Assembly (NCBI GenBank): GCA_944368925.1
Contig: CALVXG010000001.1
Location: 310,001 to 374,000, forward strand
Reading direction: 5' to 3'
Length of the DNA stretch: 64,000 bases
From: an uncultured Clostridia bacterium
GTDB taxonomy: Bacteria > Bacillota > Clostridia > Christensenellales > Borkfalkiaceae
Of the stretch, positions 53,845 to 61,291 are shown piece by piece. The translations under genes and the position numbers were made by a program. The notes under the pieces are model-generated. The model worked only from the letters and a program-made list of their open reading frames with translations, had not been told where the DNA came from and ran no database searches. Within the stretch, counting starts at the first letter, position 1. Each line of letters starts with the position of its first letter.

Positions 53845-55272
53845 TTAAACCATATATTTTTCTTCCGCCTGCGGGGCATCGTCCAGTTCCTTTTTCTTTG
53901 CCTCGTAACCGGGTTTGCCCAAAAGCGCATACGTTGCCTGCTTGCCTGCTTCCACGCCCGGCTGGTTGAACGTATCGATGTTGAACATCGCGCCCGCATA
54001 CGCCGTCTGCAATTCAAACAAATACATCAGCTCGCCCAGCGTGAATTCGTTGACTTCGGGAATCCAGATCGTATAATTCTGTCTGCCCGCTTTCGCCAGC
54101 GCATATGCCGTCGCCTTGTTTTCCGCATGGATGAGTTCGTTCATCGTATGCCCGCCGAGGAACGATACGTCCGGAATGTCTTCACAGCCGTGCGGGATCG
54201 CCACTTCCTTGCGGTAATTTTTCACCGACAGGAAGGTCACCACTTTGTCAAACGGCCCCTCCGTGTACAGCTGTACCTGCGAATGCTGATCGGTCACGCC
54301 CAACGATTTCACGGGCGTCTGCCCTACGTTGCAAGGCTTTCCGTCCAACGTCACGTTCTTGCCGAGACTCTCCGCCCACAGCTGGCAATACCAGTCCGCC
54401 ATCAGCTTCAGAGAATCTGCGTACGGCATCATCACGCCGACGTTTTTGCCGCGCTTCATCGCCATATACTGCAATACCGCGCACGCCAACGCGGGATTCT
54501 TCGAAATACCCGGCTTGTTGCAGACGCCGTCCATGTACGCCGCCCCCGTAAGCATCGCCTTGATGTCCAGTCCCAAAACCGCCGCGGGCAGCAACCCCAC
54601 GGGGCAAAGCTCCGAAAACCTGCCGCCGACTCCGTCCGGTATATAAAAAGTCTTGTACCCGTTCTGCTGCGCCAGCTTGATCAGATTCCCTTTCTTGTGA
54701 TCCGTCGTCGCAATGATATTCTCTTTCGCCTTTTCTCCCAGCATCTTCGTCAGCATATGATTGATGATCAGATACTGCGTCATCGTCTCGCTCGTCGCAC
54801 CCGATTTCGTGATCACGTTAAAGCAGGTCTTTTCCGGCTCGATGACGTCCAAAAGCGCCGCCATGCGCTCGGGGTCCACGTTGTCTTCCACATAGAATTT
54901 CGGGCCCTTCCTCTTCGAAGGCGCAAGATCGTTGTAATGCAGATGGCACAGCGCATTGAACACCGCGATCGGGCCCAGCGCACTCCCGCCGATACCCAAA
55001 ACAACAAAGTACTTGAACTTGCGGCGCACTTCCTTCGCCGTCGCTATGATATCCTCCACAATCTCTTTCTGATTGTAAGGAAGTTCCATCCAGCCCATCA
55101 TTCCCTTGCCGCGATTGTCCGCTACATAATCAAACGCGTCCGCCGCCGCTTCTTTCATCTCGTTCAGCTCGGAATCTTTGAATCCGTCGCTCCCGATAAA
55201 TTTCTTCATCATATAGTTGTAGTCCACGGTCAGACGCATGCTGTTGCGCCAATCTTTGTTCCTGAAATTCAT
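53845..55272 (-). CDS. pgi: Glucose-6-phosphate isomerase
   Basis: 475 residues from MNFRNKDWRNSMRLTVDY. PGI motifs: VVLGIGGSALGP (sugar-phosphate loop), VITKSGATSETM, DGVGGRFSELCPVGLLPAAV, and the catalytic region LGVTDQHSQVQLYTEGP with GGHTMNELIHAE. It interconverts glucose-6-phosphate and fructose-6-phosphate. The ATG at 55272 follows GGAGG at the right distance; earlier in-frame starts would lie in promoter DNA (55310-55338). It is a single-gene unit with its own promoter and terminator. It is somewhat longer than the ~450-residue Firmicute norm because of the C-terminal tail. Confidence 0.96.
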   Translation of the reverse strand: MNFRNKDWRNSMRLTVDYNYMMKKFIGSDGFKDSELNEMKEAAADAFDYVADNRGKGMMGWMELPYNQKEIVEDIIATAKEVRRKFKYFVVLGIGGSALGPIAVFNALCHLHYNDLAPSKRKGPKFYVEDNVDPERMAALLDVIEPEKTCFNVITKSGATSETMTQYLIINHMLTKMLGEKAKENIIATTDHKKGNLIKLAQQNGYKTFYIPDGVGGRFSELCPVGLLPAAVLGLDIKAMLTGAAYMDGVCNKPGISKNPALACAVLQYMAMKRGKNVGVMMPYADSLKLMADWYCQLWAESLGKNVTLDGKPCNVGQTPVKSLGVTDQHSQVQLYTEGPFDKVVTFLSVKNYRKEVAIPHGCEDIPDVSFLGGHTMNELIHAENKATAYALAKAGRQNYTIWIPEVNEFTLGELMYLFELQTAYAGAMFNIDTFNQPGVEAGKQATYALLGKPGYEAKKKELDDAPQAEEKYMV

Positions 55273-55309
55273 AGAAAACCTCCGTTTCGTATCTGTTTTG
55301 TCGCCTATT

Positions 55310-55338
55310 ATTTTAAAACAAAAAACATGAAGTGTCAA
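55310..55338 (-). promoter_or_regulatory. Promoter for pgi
   Basis: Minus-strand TTGACA (55338-55333), 17-base spacer, TAAAAT (55315-55310), about 40 nt before the ATG. Confidence 0.82.
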
Positions 55339-55549
55339 CAATTGCACACCATTTTTTGCAAAGATCTGCCTTTCCCGTTCCCACCGCCCGACAGACAGCA
55401 GGCACTTTGCCCTCGCACCTATTCCGAACTTTTTTACGGCCGATACGAAACAAGAGGGACTCTTTTTCTATACTATATTTATAATAGGATACGACGTCGC
55501 AGATTTTTGCCCGCCTTTTGTGCGGAAAAAAACTCTTTCGGGCATACAA
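55339..55549. other. Non-coding stretch upstream of the pgi promoter
   Basis: Part of the 310-nt gap between pgi and the sugar isomerase-like gene. An AT-rich segment with TATAATAGG near 55471-55480 is visible, but no matching -35 box or downstream ORF supports a gene. Confidence 0.5.
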
Positions 55550-55580
55550 AAAGCGCCGCGCAGATTTCGCGCGGCGCTTT
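55550..55580 (-). terminator. Terminator of the sugar isomerase-like gene
   Basis: A 12-bp stem AAAGCGCCGCGC/GCGCGGCGCTTT with a 7-nt loop and a minus-strand TTTTTG tail, directly after the stop at 55583. Confidence 0.9.
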
Positions 55581-55582
55581 AT

Positions 55583-56377
55583 TCAGGCTCCTATTTTATA
55601 AATGATTTCGTCCAAAAAGTCGCAGGAACGCTTCAATTCCGCATATTCGCCGTAATCGCGGGGATACACTTCGATCAGCACCGCCCCGTCAAAACCGCTG
55701 TCTTTAAGCCTTTTAAGACATTCTTCGAAATCAAATATGCCCTTGCCCGGAAGACAGATGCGCCCGTCCGCGTCCACGTCCGAAAAATGAACGTGCGCGA
55801 TGCAGCCTTCCATGTCCTTTAAATACATTCCGTACGGATAACAGGACAGCCGCGCCTGCTTTACGTCGAAAACGCCTTTCAGATCGGGATAAAACGCGCG
55901 GATCCCCTTGAAAATGCCCGGCTCGTTGTACAGTGCCCAATGCACGTTTTCCAGACACAATTTGACGCCGTTCTTCATACAGGTTCCGTCGATTTCGCGA
56001 AGGCTCTCCGCCAACGACGCATAATCTCTGCTCACCGAATTTTTCTTCAGCCGCGTGATCCCGTGAAACGTATAAAACTTCGCGCCGAATTCCCGCGCCG
56101 AACCCATCGCTTCTTCCAAAATGCGGAAGGCGTCCGCCTTTGCGCGCGGATGCCCGCCGAACAGCTGCGGTTCAAACTGCGTGTTCAGCAAATGCACCGA
56201 ATTGACACAAAGATTCCCCTTGTGCGCGTTCAGAACCTGCGCAAATTCGTGCGTGTATTCCGATAACGTCGTCAAAAATATTTCCGTGCTCTTTACTCCC
56301 AATTTGTCCAGAACCGAAAGCGCGTCCTCGTTCATCTCCCGCAAAAATAAGGACGCCGTCGATACTCCGCTATACAT
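55583..56377 (-). CDS. Sugar phosphate isomerase/epimerase-like TIM barrel protein
   Basis: 264 residues of the AP endonuclease family 2/xylose isomerase-like fold. Metal-site elements are in order: NSVHLLNTQFEPQ, KFYTFHGITR, KLCLENVHWALY (Glu), FDVKQARL, AHVHFSDVDADG and VLIEVYPRD (terminal Glu). Typical members are sugar isomerases, epimerases or deoxyribonuclease IV-like enzymes; the substrate is not indicated by neighbours. It stands alone between its own promoter (56416-56444) and a strong terminator. Confidence 0.85.
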   Translation of the reverse strand: MYSGVSTASLFLREMNEDALSVLDKLGVKSTEIFLTTLSEYTHEFAQVLNAHKGNLCVNSVHLLNTQFEPQLFGGHPRAKADAFRILEEAMGSAREFGAKFYTFHGITRLKKNSVSRDYASLAESLREIDGTCMKNGVKLCLENVHWALYNEPGIFKGIRAFYPDLKGVFDVKQARLSCYPYGMYLKDMEGCIAHVHFSDVDADGRICLPGKGIFDFEECLKRLKDSGFDGAVLIEVYPRDYGEYAELKRSCDFLDEIIYKIGA

Positions 56378-56415
56378 GATCCGCCTTCCCGTACCCTTTT
56401 ATTCTATCACTTAAA

Positions 56416-56444
56416 AGTATAACACACCTTTCCCGCGATTGCAA
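56416..56444 (-). promoter_or_regulatory. Promoter for the sugar isomerase-like gene
   Basis: Minus-strand TTGCAA (56444-56439), 17-base spacer, TATACT (56421-56416), about 35 nt before the ATG at 56377. It diverges from the promoter at 56466-56494. Confidence 0.75.
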
Positions 56445-56465
56445 CGAATTGCGCCAAAAAGTGCG

Positions 56466-56494
56466 TTGACAGCTTTTCCCGCCCGTGTTATAAT
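56466..56494 (+). promoter_or_regulatory. Promoter for the thioesterase gene
   Basis: Plus-strand TTGACA (56466-56471), 17-base spacer, TATAAT (56489-56494): perfect consensus, 25 nt before the ATG. Confidence 0.9.
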
Positions 56495-56518
56495 ATTGTA
56501 GATTAAGGAGATTCAGCT

Positions 56519-56947
56519 ATGCAGACCTTTCGTCCTTATTTTCATAAAACCCAATACTACGAGACCGATACGATGAAAATCGTCCACCATTCCAATTACG
56601 TGCGCTGGATGGAAGAGGCCCGCACCGATATGCTCGAACAAATGGGCATCGGCTATGACGTAATGGAAAAAAGCGGCATACTCAGCCCCGTCCTCTCCGT
56701 CGCGTGCGAATACAAATCCATGACGCGCTTTCCCGACCTTGTCAAAATCACAAGCAGGCTCGTCCGCTATACGGGCGTGCGCTTCGAGATCGAATACGAG
56801 ATCCGTGACGCGCAGACGGACGCGCTCCGCACCCTTTGCAAAAGTTCGCATTGCTTCATCGACGAATCGGGAAAACCTGTCTCCCTGCGGCGGAAATTTC
56901 CGCAATGGGACAAACTCTTCTGCGAATATGCAGAATCTTTCCGCTGA
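56519..56947 (+). CDS. Acyl-CoA thioesterase, 4-hydroxybenzoyl-CoA thioesterase (YbgC/FadM) family
   Basis: 142 residues, a single hot-dog domain. The active-site region YYETDTMKIVHHSNYVRWME carries the catalytic Asp and the HxSNYxRW pattern of YbgC/FadM-type thioesterases; RFEIEYEIRDAQT is the central strand. The acyl substrate is unknown. AAGGAG lies eight bases before the ATG, close to a consensus promoter, and the start-to-promoter distance leaves a very short leader. It is a single plus-strand gene among minus-strand neighbours. Confidence 0.92.
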   Translation: MQTFRPYFHKTQYYETDTMKIVHHSNYVRWMEEARTDMLEQMGIGYDVMEKSGILSPVLSVACEYKSMTRFPDLVKITSRLVRYTGVRFEIEYEIRDAQTDALRTLCKSSHCFIDESGKPVSLRRKFPQWDKLFCEYAESFR

Positions 56948-56956
56948 TTTACAGAA

Positions 56957-56997
56957 AAATTCCCCGCAAAACGCTTTCTGCGTTTTGCGGGGAATTT
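56957..56997 (+). terminator. Bidirectional terminator between the thioesterase and mazF
   Basis: A perfect 18-bp stem (AAATTCCCCGCAAAACGC and complement) with a 5-nt loop. T-rich flanks on both strands let it end both the thioesterase and the convergent mazF messages. Confidence 0.88.
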
Positions 56998-57053
56998 CTT
57001 TTGACGAACGGGCGCGAGGCTTATCGCCTCGCGCCCGCAAAATTTCCGTACGT

Positions 57054-57419
57054 TCAGTTTGCCGCCGAATGCGGTTCGGCACAGCCCAAACTGATGAGCA
57101 AAGCGCCGTCCACACGGCGCATGGTCGAATCGGGCAAAGCGCCGATGCGCTCTTTCAGACGGCGTTTATCCAGGGTGCGGATCTGCTCGAGCAAAATGAC
57201 GGAATCGCGCTGCAGCCCGTAAGACCTGCCCGCAATTTCGATGTGCGTGGGAAGTTTCGCCTTGGTCAGTTTGCTCGTGACCGCCGCCGCTATGACCGTG
57301 GGAGAGTATTTGTTCCCGACATCGTTCTGCACCACCAGCACGGGACGCACGCCGCCCTGTTCGCTGCCTACTACGGGACTCAAATCAGCGTAATACAGTT
57401 CCCCTCTCTTGATATCCAT
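57054..57419 (-). CDS. mazF: MazF/EndoA-type mRNA interferase toxin without visible antitoxin
   Basis: 121 residues, very close to Bacillus EndoA in layout: [20 protein letters not shown], then [19 protein letters not shown] and [14 protein letters not shown]. The catalytic pair fits Arg25 and Thr48 of EndoA. Such toxins cut mRNA at short sequence motifs. In Bacillus the antitoxin gene lies just upstream after alr; here the upstream gene is nnr and the 136-nt gap has no antitoxin ORF. The gap instead carries nested repeats (57446-57514). GAGG lies 12 bases before the ATG, a rather long spacing. Confidence 0.92.
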   Translation of the reverse strand: MDIKRGELYYADLSPVVGSEQGGVRPVLVVQNDVGNKYSPTVIAAAVTSKLTKAKLPTHIEIAGRSYGLQRDSVILLEQIRTLDKRRLKERIGALPDSTMRRVDGALLISLGCAEPHSAAN

Positions 57420-57445
57420 AATTTGTTGCAACCTCGCTCTTTCTC

Positions 57446-57514
57446 TTTCGGAAAACACTCCCCTTACAGTATATGTAAGAAAACACTGAAACCGTTCGGG
57501 CATGTTTTCCGAAA
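57446..57514. promoter_or_regulatory. Nested repeats upstream of mazF (candidate operator)
   Basis: A perfect 12-base inverted repeat, TTTCGGAAAACA (57446-57457) and TGTTTTCCGAAA (57503-57514), encloses a palindrome CTTACAGTATATGTAAG (57463-57479). GAAAACACT occurs as a direct repeat at 57451 and 57479. A TATACT -10-like element overlaps the palindrome on the minus strand, so a repressor there could block mazF transcription. Confidence 0.55.
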
Positions 57515-57555
57515 TTAGTATTGACAGCAAGGTCTGCCTTTATACCGCTTCTCTC

Positions 57556-59046
57556 TTAAATTTCTTTGAGCGACAGCACCGCCGCGGGCAGCTCTCCTAT
57601 GACGTCGGAAGGCGTTACGGAATATTCCCCGAATTTTTTCTCCGCGAAAATTCCCGCCCTGCCCGCCAGAAATGCGCCGCAGGACGCCGCATCCATCGCG
57701 TTCACGCCGCGCGCCGCAAGCGAAGCGATGACCCCCGACAAGACGTCCCCGCTCCCGCCTTTCGCCTGCGCGGGCGTACCCTCGGTATTAAAGACGGAAA
57801 ATTTCCCGTTCGTGATCACGCTCGTATGCCCTTTGAGCAGCAACACTACCCCGTATTCCGCCGCAAACTGTTTGGCGAGCGACGTGCCTTCCGCAAGCAC
57901 CGTACAAAGCTCCTTTCCGCTCACGCGCGAGAACTCCTTCGGATGCGGCGTCATGATCACACGGCAGCTCTTTTCGCGCAGAATGTCCGCCCCGTATTCC
58001 GCAAGCGTGTTGATCGCATCCGCGTCGATGACGAGCGTACCGCGATATTCTTCCAGCAAAAAGGCGAGGATCTTATGCAGCTGCTGCGAAACGCCGCAGC
58101 CCATCCCGATCGCGATGCAATCTGCGCCCCGCATAAGATTGCGCAAAAACTCCTCGTCGAAGCGAAGCATTCCGTCCTCCGAGGGCGCCGCCGTCAGGAT
58201 CGCTTCGGGGTATTTCCCCACATAATAGCCGAACAATTCCTGCGGCACGGCAAGCTGCGTATACCCGCACCCGCAGCGGAGCGCCGCGCCCGCCGAAAGC
58301 AGGGGCGCCCCCGAATAGGCGAGGCTCCCCGCCAAAATAACGGCTTTGCCGAAACTGCCTTTATTCGTGTTCTTCTTGCGCGGCGGAAAAATTTTTACAA
58401 AATCTTCCGCTTCGCTCCTGCCCGCCAAGGCGCGTTCCGGAAGGCTGATCCCGATGTCCTTTCGCACGATTTTTCCGCATACGTCCGGCCCGTTTGCAAG
58501 CAAAAGCCCGCCCTTTAACTCACCGATCGTCACCGTAACGGACGCCTTTACGCAGGAATAGAAAGTCCCCGTGTCGCCGTTTAAACCGCTCGGAATATCC
58601 GCGGATACGATCTTCGCCCCGCTTTGGTTCATCTTTTCGATCGCGTCCAGAAAGACGCCCTCGGGCGCGCCGTGAAAACCCGTCCCGAACACGGCGTCGA
58701 TCATCGCGTCGAACGTTTCCTCGGGAAACTGCGTGTACACCTTTCCGACGTACTGCGCCCTCTGCGCGGCACAATCTGCCGAAAGTTTGTCCGTCAGCGT
58801 ATACACGGCCGTATCGACCCCCCAATCCGAAAGCAGGCGCGCCGCACACCAGCCGTCTCCGCCGTTATTGCCGCCCCCGCAGACAGCCAGAACGCGCCGT
58901 CCTCCCGACATTTCCAAAAGCGTACGCACTTCTTCGGCAATCGCCCTGCCCGCGCGTTCCATCAGTTCCTGCGCAGGAACACCCATCGTCCCGATCGTAT
59001 ATTTATCCGCCGCGCGCATCTGCGCGCAAGTCAATACTTTCTGCAT
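57556..59046 (-). CDS. nnr: Bifunctional NAD(P)HX epimerase/dehydratase
   Basis: 496 residues in two domains. Residues 1-215 are the YjeF-N epimerase (AVCGGGNNGGDGW, IDAVFGTGF, DIPSGLNGDTG). Residues about 220-496 are the ADP-dependent dehydratase (VILAGSLAYSGAPLLSAGAAL, VIDADAINTL, TPHPKEFSRV, KGGSGDVLSGVIASL). Together they repair hydrated NADH and NADPH. It lies 9 nt downstream of recX and upstream of mazF. In Firmicutes nnr, alr and the mazEF operon are often neighbours, which explains the position of mazF. Confidence 0.96.
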   Translation of the reverse strand: MQKVLTCAQMRAADKYTIGTMGVPAQELMERAGRAIAEEVRTLLEMSGGRRVLAVCGGGNNGGDGWCAARLLSDWGVDTAVYTLTDKLSADCAAQRAQYVGKVYTQFPEETFDAMIDAVFGTGFHGAPEGVFLDAIEKMNQSGAKIVSADIPSGLNGDTGTFYSCVKASVTVTIGELKGGLLLANGPDVCGKIVRKDIGISLPERALAGRSEAEDFVKIFPPRKKNTNKGSFGKAVILAGSLAYSGAPLLSAGAALRCGCGYTQLAVPQELFGYYVGKYPEAILTAAPSEDGMLRFDEEFLRNLMRGADCIAIGMGCGVSQQLHKILAFLLEEYRGTLVIDADAINTLAEYGADILREKSCRVIMTPHPKEFSRVSGKELCTVLAEGTSLAKQFAAEYGVVLLLKGHTSVITNGKFSVFNTEGTPAQAKGGSGDVLSGVIASLAARGVNAMDAASCGAFLAGRAGIFAEKKFGEYSVTPSDVIGELPAAVLSLKEI

Positions 59047-59055
59047 ACTCCCCCT

Positions 59056-59676
59056 CTATTCTTCGTCCGTGTCCGCGCCCAGCGATGTGAGCGCTTCCTT
59101 CGCCGTTTCGTAATCGAACCCTCTGCCCATCAGATAGCGGAAGGTCTTCGAAAGGTTCTCCCTCGTAAATTCGCGGTTTTTCATGTACTTCTGCGCCGCC
59201 GCCTTCGCCGCTTCCGACTGGCCCGTCAGTCCGCTCAACGCTCCCTCGATGGCCGCTTCGTCCGCGCCGCGCTGTTTCAGTTCCAGCGCGATCCGCCGCG
59301 CGCCCATGTTCCTGCCCGCCGTCTCCGCATATTGCGCGCAATACTGCACATCGTCCACGAATCGGTATTCGCGCAGCTTCTCCAGCACATAATCGCACAC
59401 GCCGTCCACATACCCTTTCTTTTTCAGAAAATCGCGCATCTGCTTTTCCGTCTTCATCGTCGAAGACAAATGCGTCATCGCCTTGTCCAGCGCCTGCGCG
59501 CGCTCGTTCTCCTCCTGGATCTCGTCCAGCCGTTCGGGCGCGATCTCGTCGCCCACTTTCAGACGGCTTGCCATCACCGTTTCCAGCCGCATACCGCAAT
59601 AAAAACGGCCGTCCACATAGACATTCACCCGTTCCTTATCCTTCACTTGCGGCGTGATCGCCGTTATTTGCGCCAT
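59056..59676 (-). CDS. recX: Regulatory protein RecX
   Basis: 206 residues of three-helix RecX repeats: QALDKAMTHLSSTMKTEKQM, FLKKKGYVDGVCDYVLEKL, FVDDVQYCAQYAETAG, GARRIALELKQRGADEAAI. A beta-rich N-terminus (VNVYVDGRFYCGMRL) precedes them, as in Firmicute RecX. RecX restrains RecA filaments. recA itself is not in the window. nnr follows within 9 nt, suggesting a recX-nnr-mazF transcript. Confidence 0.92.
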   Translation of the reverse strand: MAQITAITPQVKDKERVNVYVDGRFYCGMRLETVMASRLKVGDEIAPERLDEIQEENERAQALDKAMTHLSSTMKTEKQMRDFLKKKGYVDGVCDYVLEKLREYRFVDDVQYCAQYAETAGRNMGARRIALELKQRGADEAAIEGALSGLTGQSEAAKAAAQKYMKNREFTRENLSKTFRYLMGRGFDYETAKEALTSLGADTDEE

Positions 59677-59707
59677 ACGTACCCCCGTTTTTCTGTCAAT
59701 TTTAAAA

Positions 59708-59735
59708 TTTCCGCACCTGAAAACAGGTGCGGAAA
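59708..59735 (-). terminator. Terminator of ilvE and the small unknown gene
   Basis: Stem TTTCCGCACCTG/CAGGTGCGGAAA with an AAAA loop, followed on the minus strand by TTTTAAAATTG. It separates this unit from recX. Confidence 0.9.
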
Positions 59736-59754
59736 CAAGACTCGCCCGCTGCCG

Positions 59755-60096
59755 CTATTCTTCGACGGCAAATTCAATTTTTCCCGCAAGCAATTGCGGA
59801 TAAAGCTCCTTCATCTTTTCGCCCACCGCGCGAAGATATTCGTCGTTCATGTGCATAAACACAAAACGCTTCGGATCGCGGTTTTTGTCAAACCGGAACG
59901 AACACCCCACCGTCGTATCCAGAACGCAGGGCTTGAGCGAGGAACGGAGCAGCGACATCATCCAAAGGTAATCTTCCCCGTCCTCCGGCTCGTTTTCCAG
60001 AATGTTCAGATACAGATCCGACCGATCTTCAAAGTCTTTCCAGAATTTGCGGATCGCCTTTTCGTTGGGCTTTTTCTTAAACAATTTTCCGAACAT
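59755..60096 (-). CDS. Small uncharacterised protein coupled to ilvE
   Basis: 113 residues from MFGKLFKKKPNEKAIRKFW, not recognised. It is acidic overall, with NILENEPEDGEDYLWMM and a strand-rich centre (TTVGCSFRFDKNRDPKRFVF), and no membrane segment. The ATG overlaps the ilvE stop by one base (TAATG), so it is translationally coupled to ilvE. No link to branched-chain amino acids can be shown from the sequence. Confidence 0.75.
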   Translation of the reverse strand: MFGKLFKKKPNEKAIRKFWKDFEDRSDLYLNILENEPEDGEDYLWMMSLLRSSLKPCVLDTTVGCSFRFDKNRDPKRFVFMHMNDEYLRAVGEKMKELYPQLLAGKIEFAVEE

Positions 60097-61151
60097 TACA
60101 GTTTCACGACCCAGCCGTATTTGTCTTCCAGCCGTCCCGTCTGGATCCCCGTGATCGTGTCGTACAGCCATTTCGTGATTTCGCCCATCTTTCCGCCGTT
60201 GACCGTATAATCTACGCCCTTGTATTCCATCATGCCGACCGGCGAGATCACCGCCGCCGTGCCCGTTCCGAACGCTTCGTTCAGCTTGCCGTTCTTTTCC
60301 GCTTCGATCACTTCGTCGATGGATACGCGGCGCTCGCTCACTTTATACCCGTGCGCGCGCAGAAGTTCGATACTGCTCTTGCGCGTGATCCCCGGCAAAA
60401 TGGAACCGACCAGCTTCGGCGTGACCACTTCCCCGTCGATCACGAAGAACATATTCATCGAACCGACTTCTTCGACATATTTCTTTTCGTTCGCATCCAG
60501 CCAGAGCACCTGGTCGAAGCCCTTCTTTTCCGCTTCTTCCCCCGCTTTCAGGCTGACCGCATAGTTCGCAATACATTTCGCTTCGCCCGTGCCGCCGACC
60601 GTCGCACGCGTATAATAGTCTTCCACCAGAAGACGCGTGGGCGCAAGGCCGTGCGCATAATAACTTCCCACCGGCGAAAGAATGATAAAGAACAGATATT
60701 CAGAGCTTGCATGCACCCCCAGCGCCACGTTCGTCGCGATGATGCTCGGACGAATGTACAGCGCCGTGCCGGGTGCCGTCGGGATCCAGTCGCGCTCGAT
60801 CTTCAAAAGCTCGAACAGCCCGTCCAAAACGACTTTTTCATCGATCTGCGGTATGCACATACGCTCCGCCGAACGGTTCATGCGCTTGAAGTTTTCTTCC
60901 GGACGGAATACGCGGATCTCTCCCTTTTCGTTTTTAAAAGCCTTCAAACCTTCAAAAATACCCTGCGCGTAATGGAATACCGTCGTCGCAAGATCAAATT
61001 CCACCGGGCCGTAAGGCTCAATCTGCGGTTCCTGCCAGGCACCGTTCTTATAACGCATGGTCATCATGTAATCCGTAAAGATCTTGCCGAAGCCGAGCTT
61101 GCTCTGATCGACAGGTTTCTCTTTCAGTTTTTCCGCCTTGATGAATTTCAT
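60096..61151 (-). CDS. ilvE: Branched-chain-amino-acid aminotransferase
   Basis: 351 residues, the fold-type IV BCAT of the longer (eukaryote-like) class: FDLATTVFHYAQGIFEGLKAF, YIRPSIIAT, the PLP-lysine loop TGEAKCIANYAVS, QVLWLDANEKKYVEEVGSMN and PGITRKSSIELL. It makes leucine, isoleucine and valine from their keto acids. Its own promoter is at 61205-61233. It lies 8 kb from ilvBN and has no T-box, so it is regulated separately. Confidence 0.96.
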   Translation of the reverse strand: MKFIKAEKLKEKPVDQSKLGFGKIFTDYMMTMRYKNGAWQEPQIEPYGPVEFDLATTVFHYAQGIFEGLKAFKNEKGEIRVFRPEENFKRMNRSAERMCIPQIDEKVVLDGLFELLKIERDWIPTAPGTALYIRPSIIATNVALGVHASSEYLFFIILSPVGSYYAHGLAPTRLLVEDYYTRATVGGTGEAKCIANYAVSLKAGEEAEKKGFDQVLWLDANEKKYVEEVGSMNMFFVIDGEVVTPKLVGSILPGITRKSSIELLRAHGYKVSERRVSIDEVIEAEKNGKLNEAFGTGTAAVISPVGMMEYKGVDYTVNGGKMGEITKWLYDTITGIQTGRLEDKYGWVVKL

Positions 61152-61204
61152 ATCCGTACCCTTCTTTTTACCGCGAATGCAGTCCGCTTTCGCTATTTTT
61201 TATT

Positions 61205-61233
61205 ATTATATCACAATATCCGTCGTTTGTAAA
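61205..61233 (-). promoter_or_regulatory. Promoter for ilvE
   Basis: Minus-strand TTTACA (61233-61228), 17-base spacer, TATAAT (61210-61205), about 55 nt before the ATG. Confidence 0.8.
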
Positions 61234-61291
61234 TAATTTATAATTCGGATAATTCAAATTGAAGCGATCGAAAATTCCGATCTTATTCAAA

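Noticed and set aside
57532..57560. TTGACA on the plus strand as a promoter
   Set aside because: It points into the 3' end of nnr, with no plus-strand gene downstream and no good -10 box.
59690..59700. TTGACA upstream of recX as its promoter
   Set aside because: With a normal spacer the -10 would fall on the start codon region with no TATAAT-like sequence.
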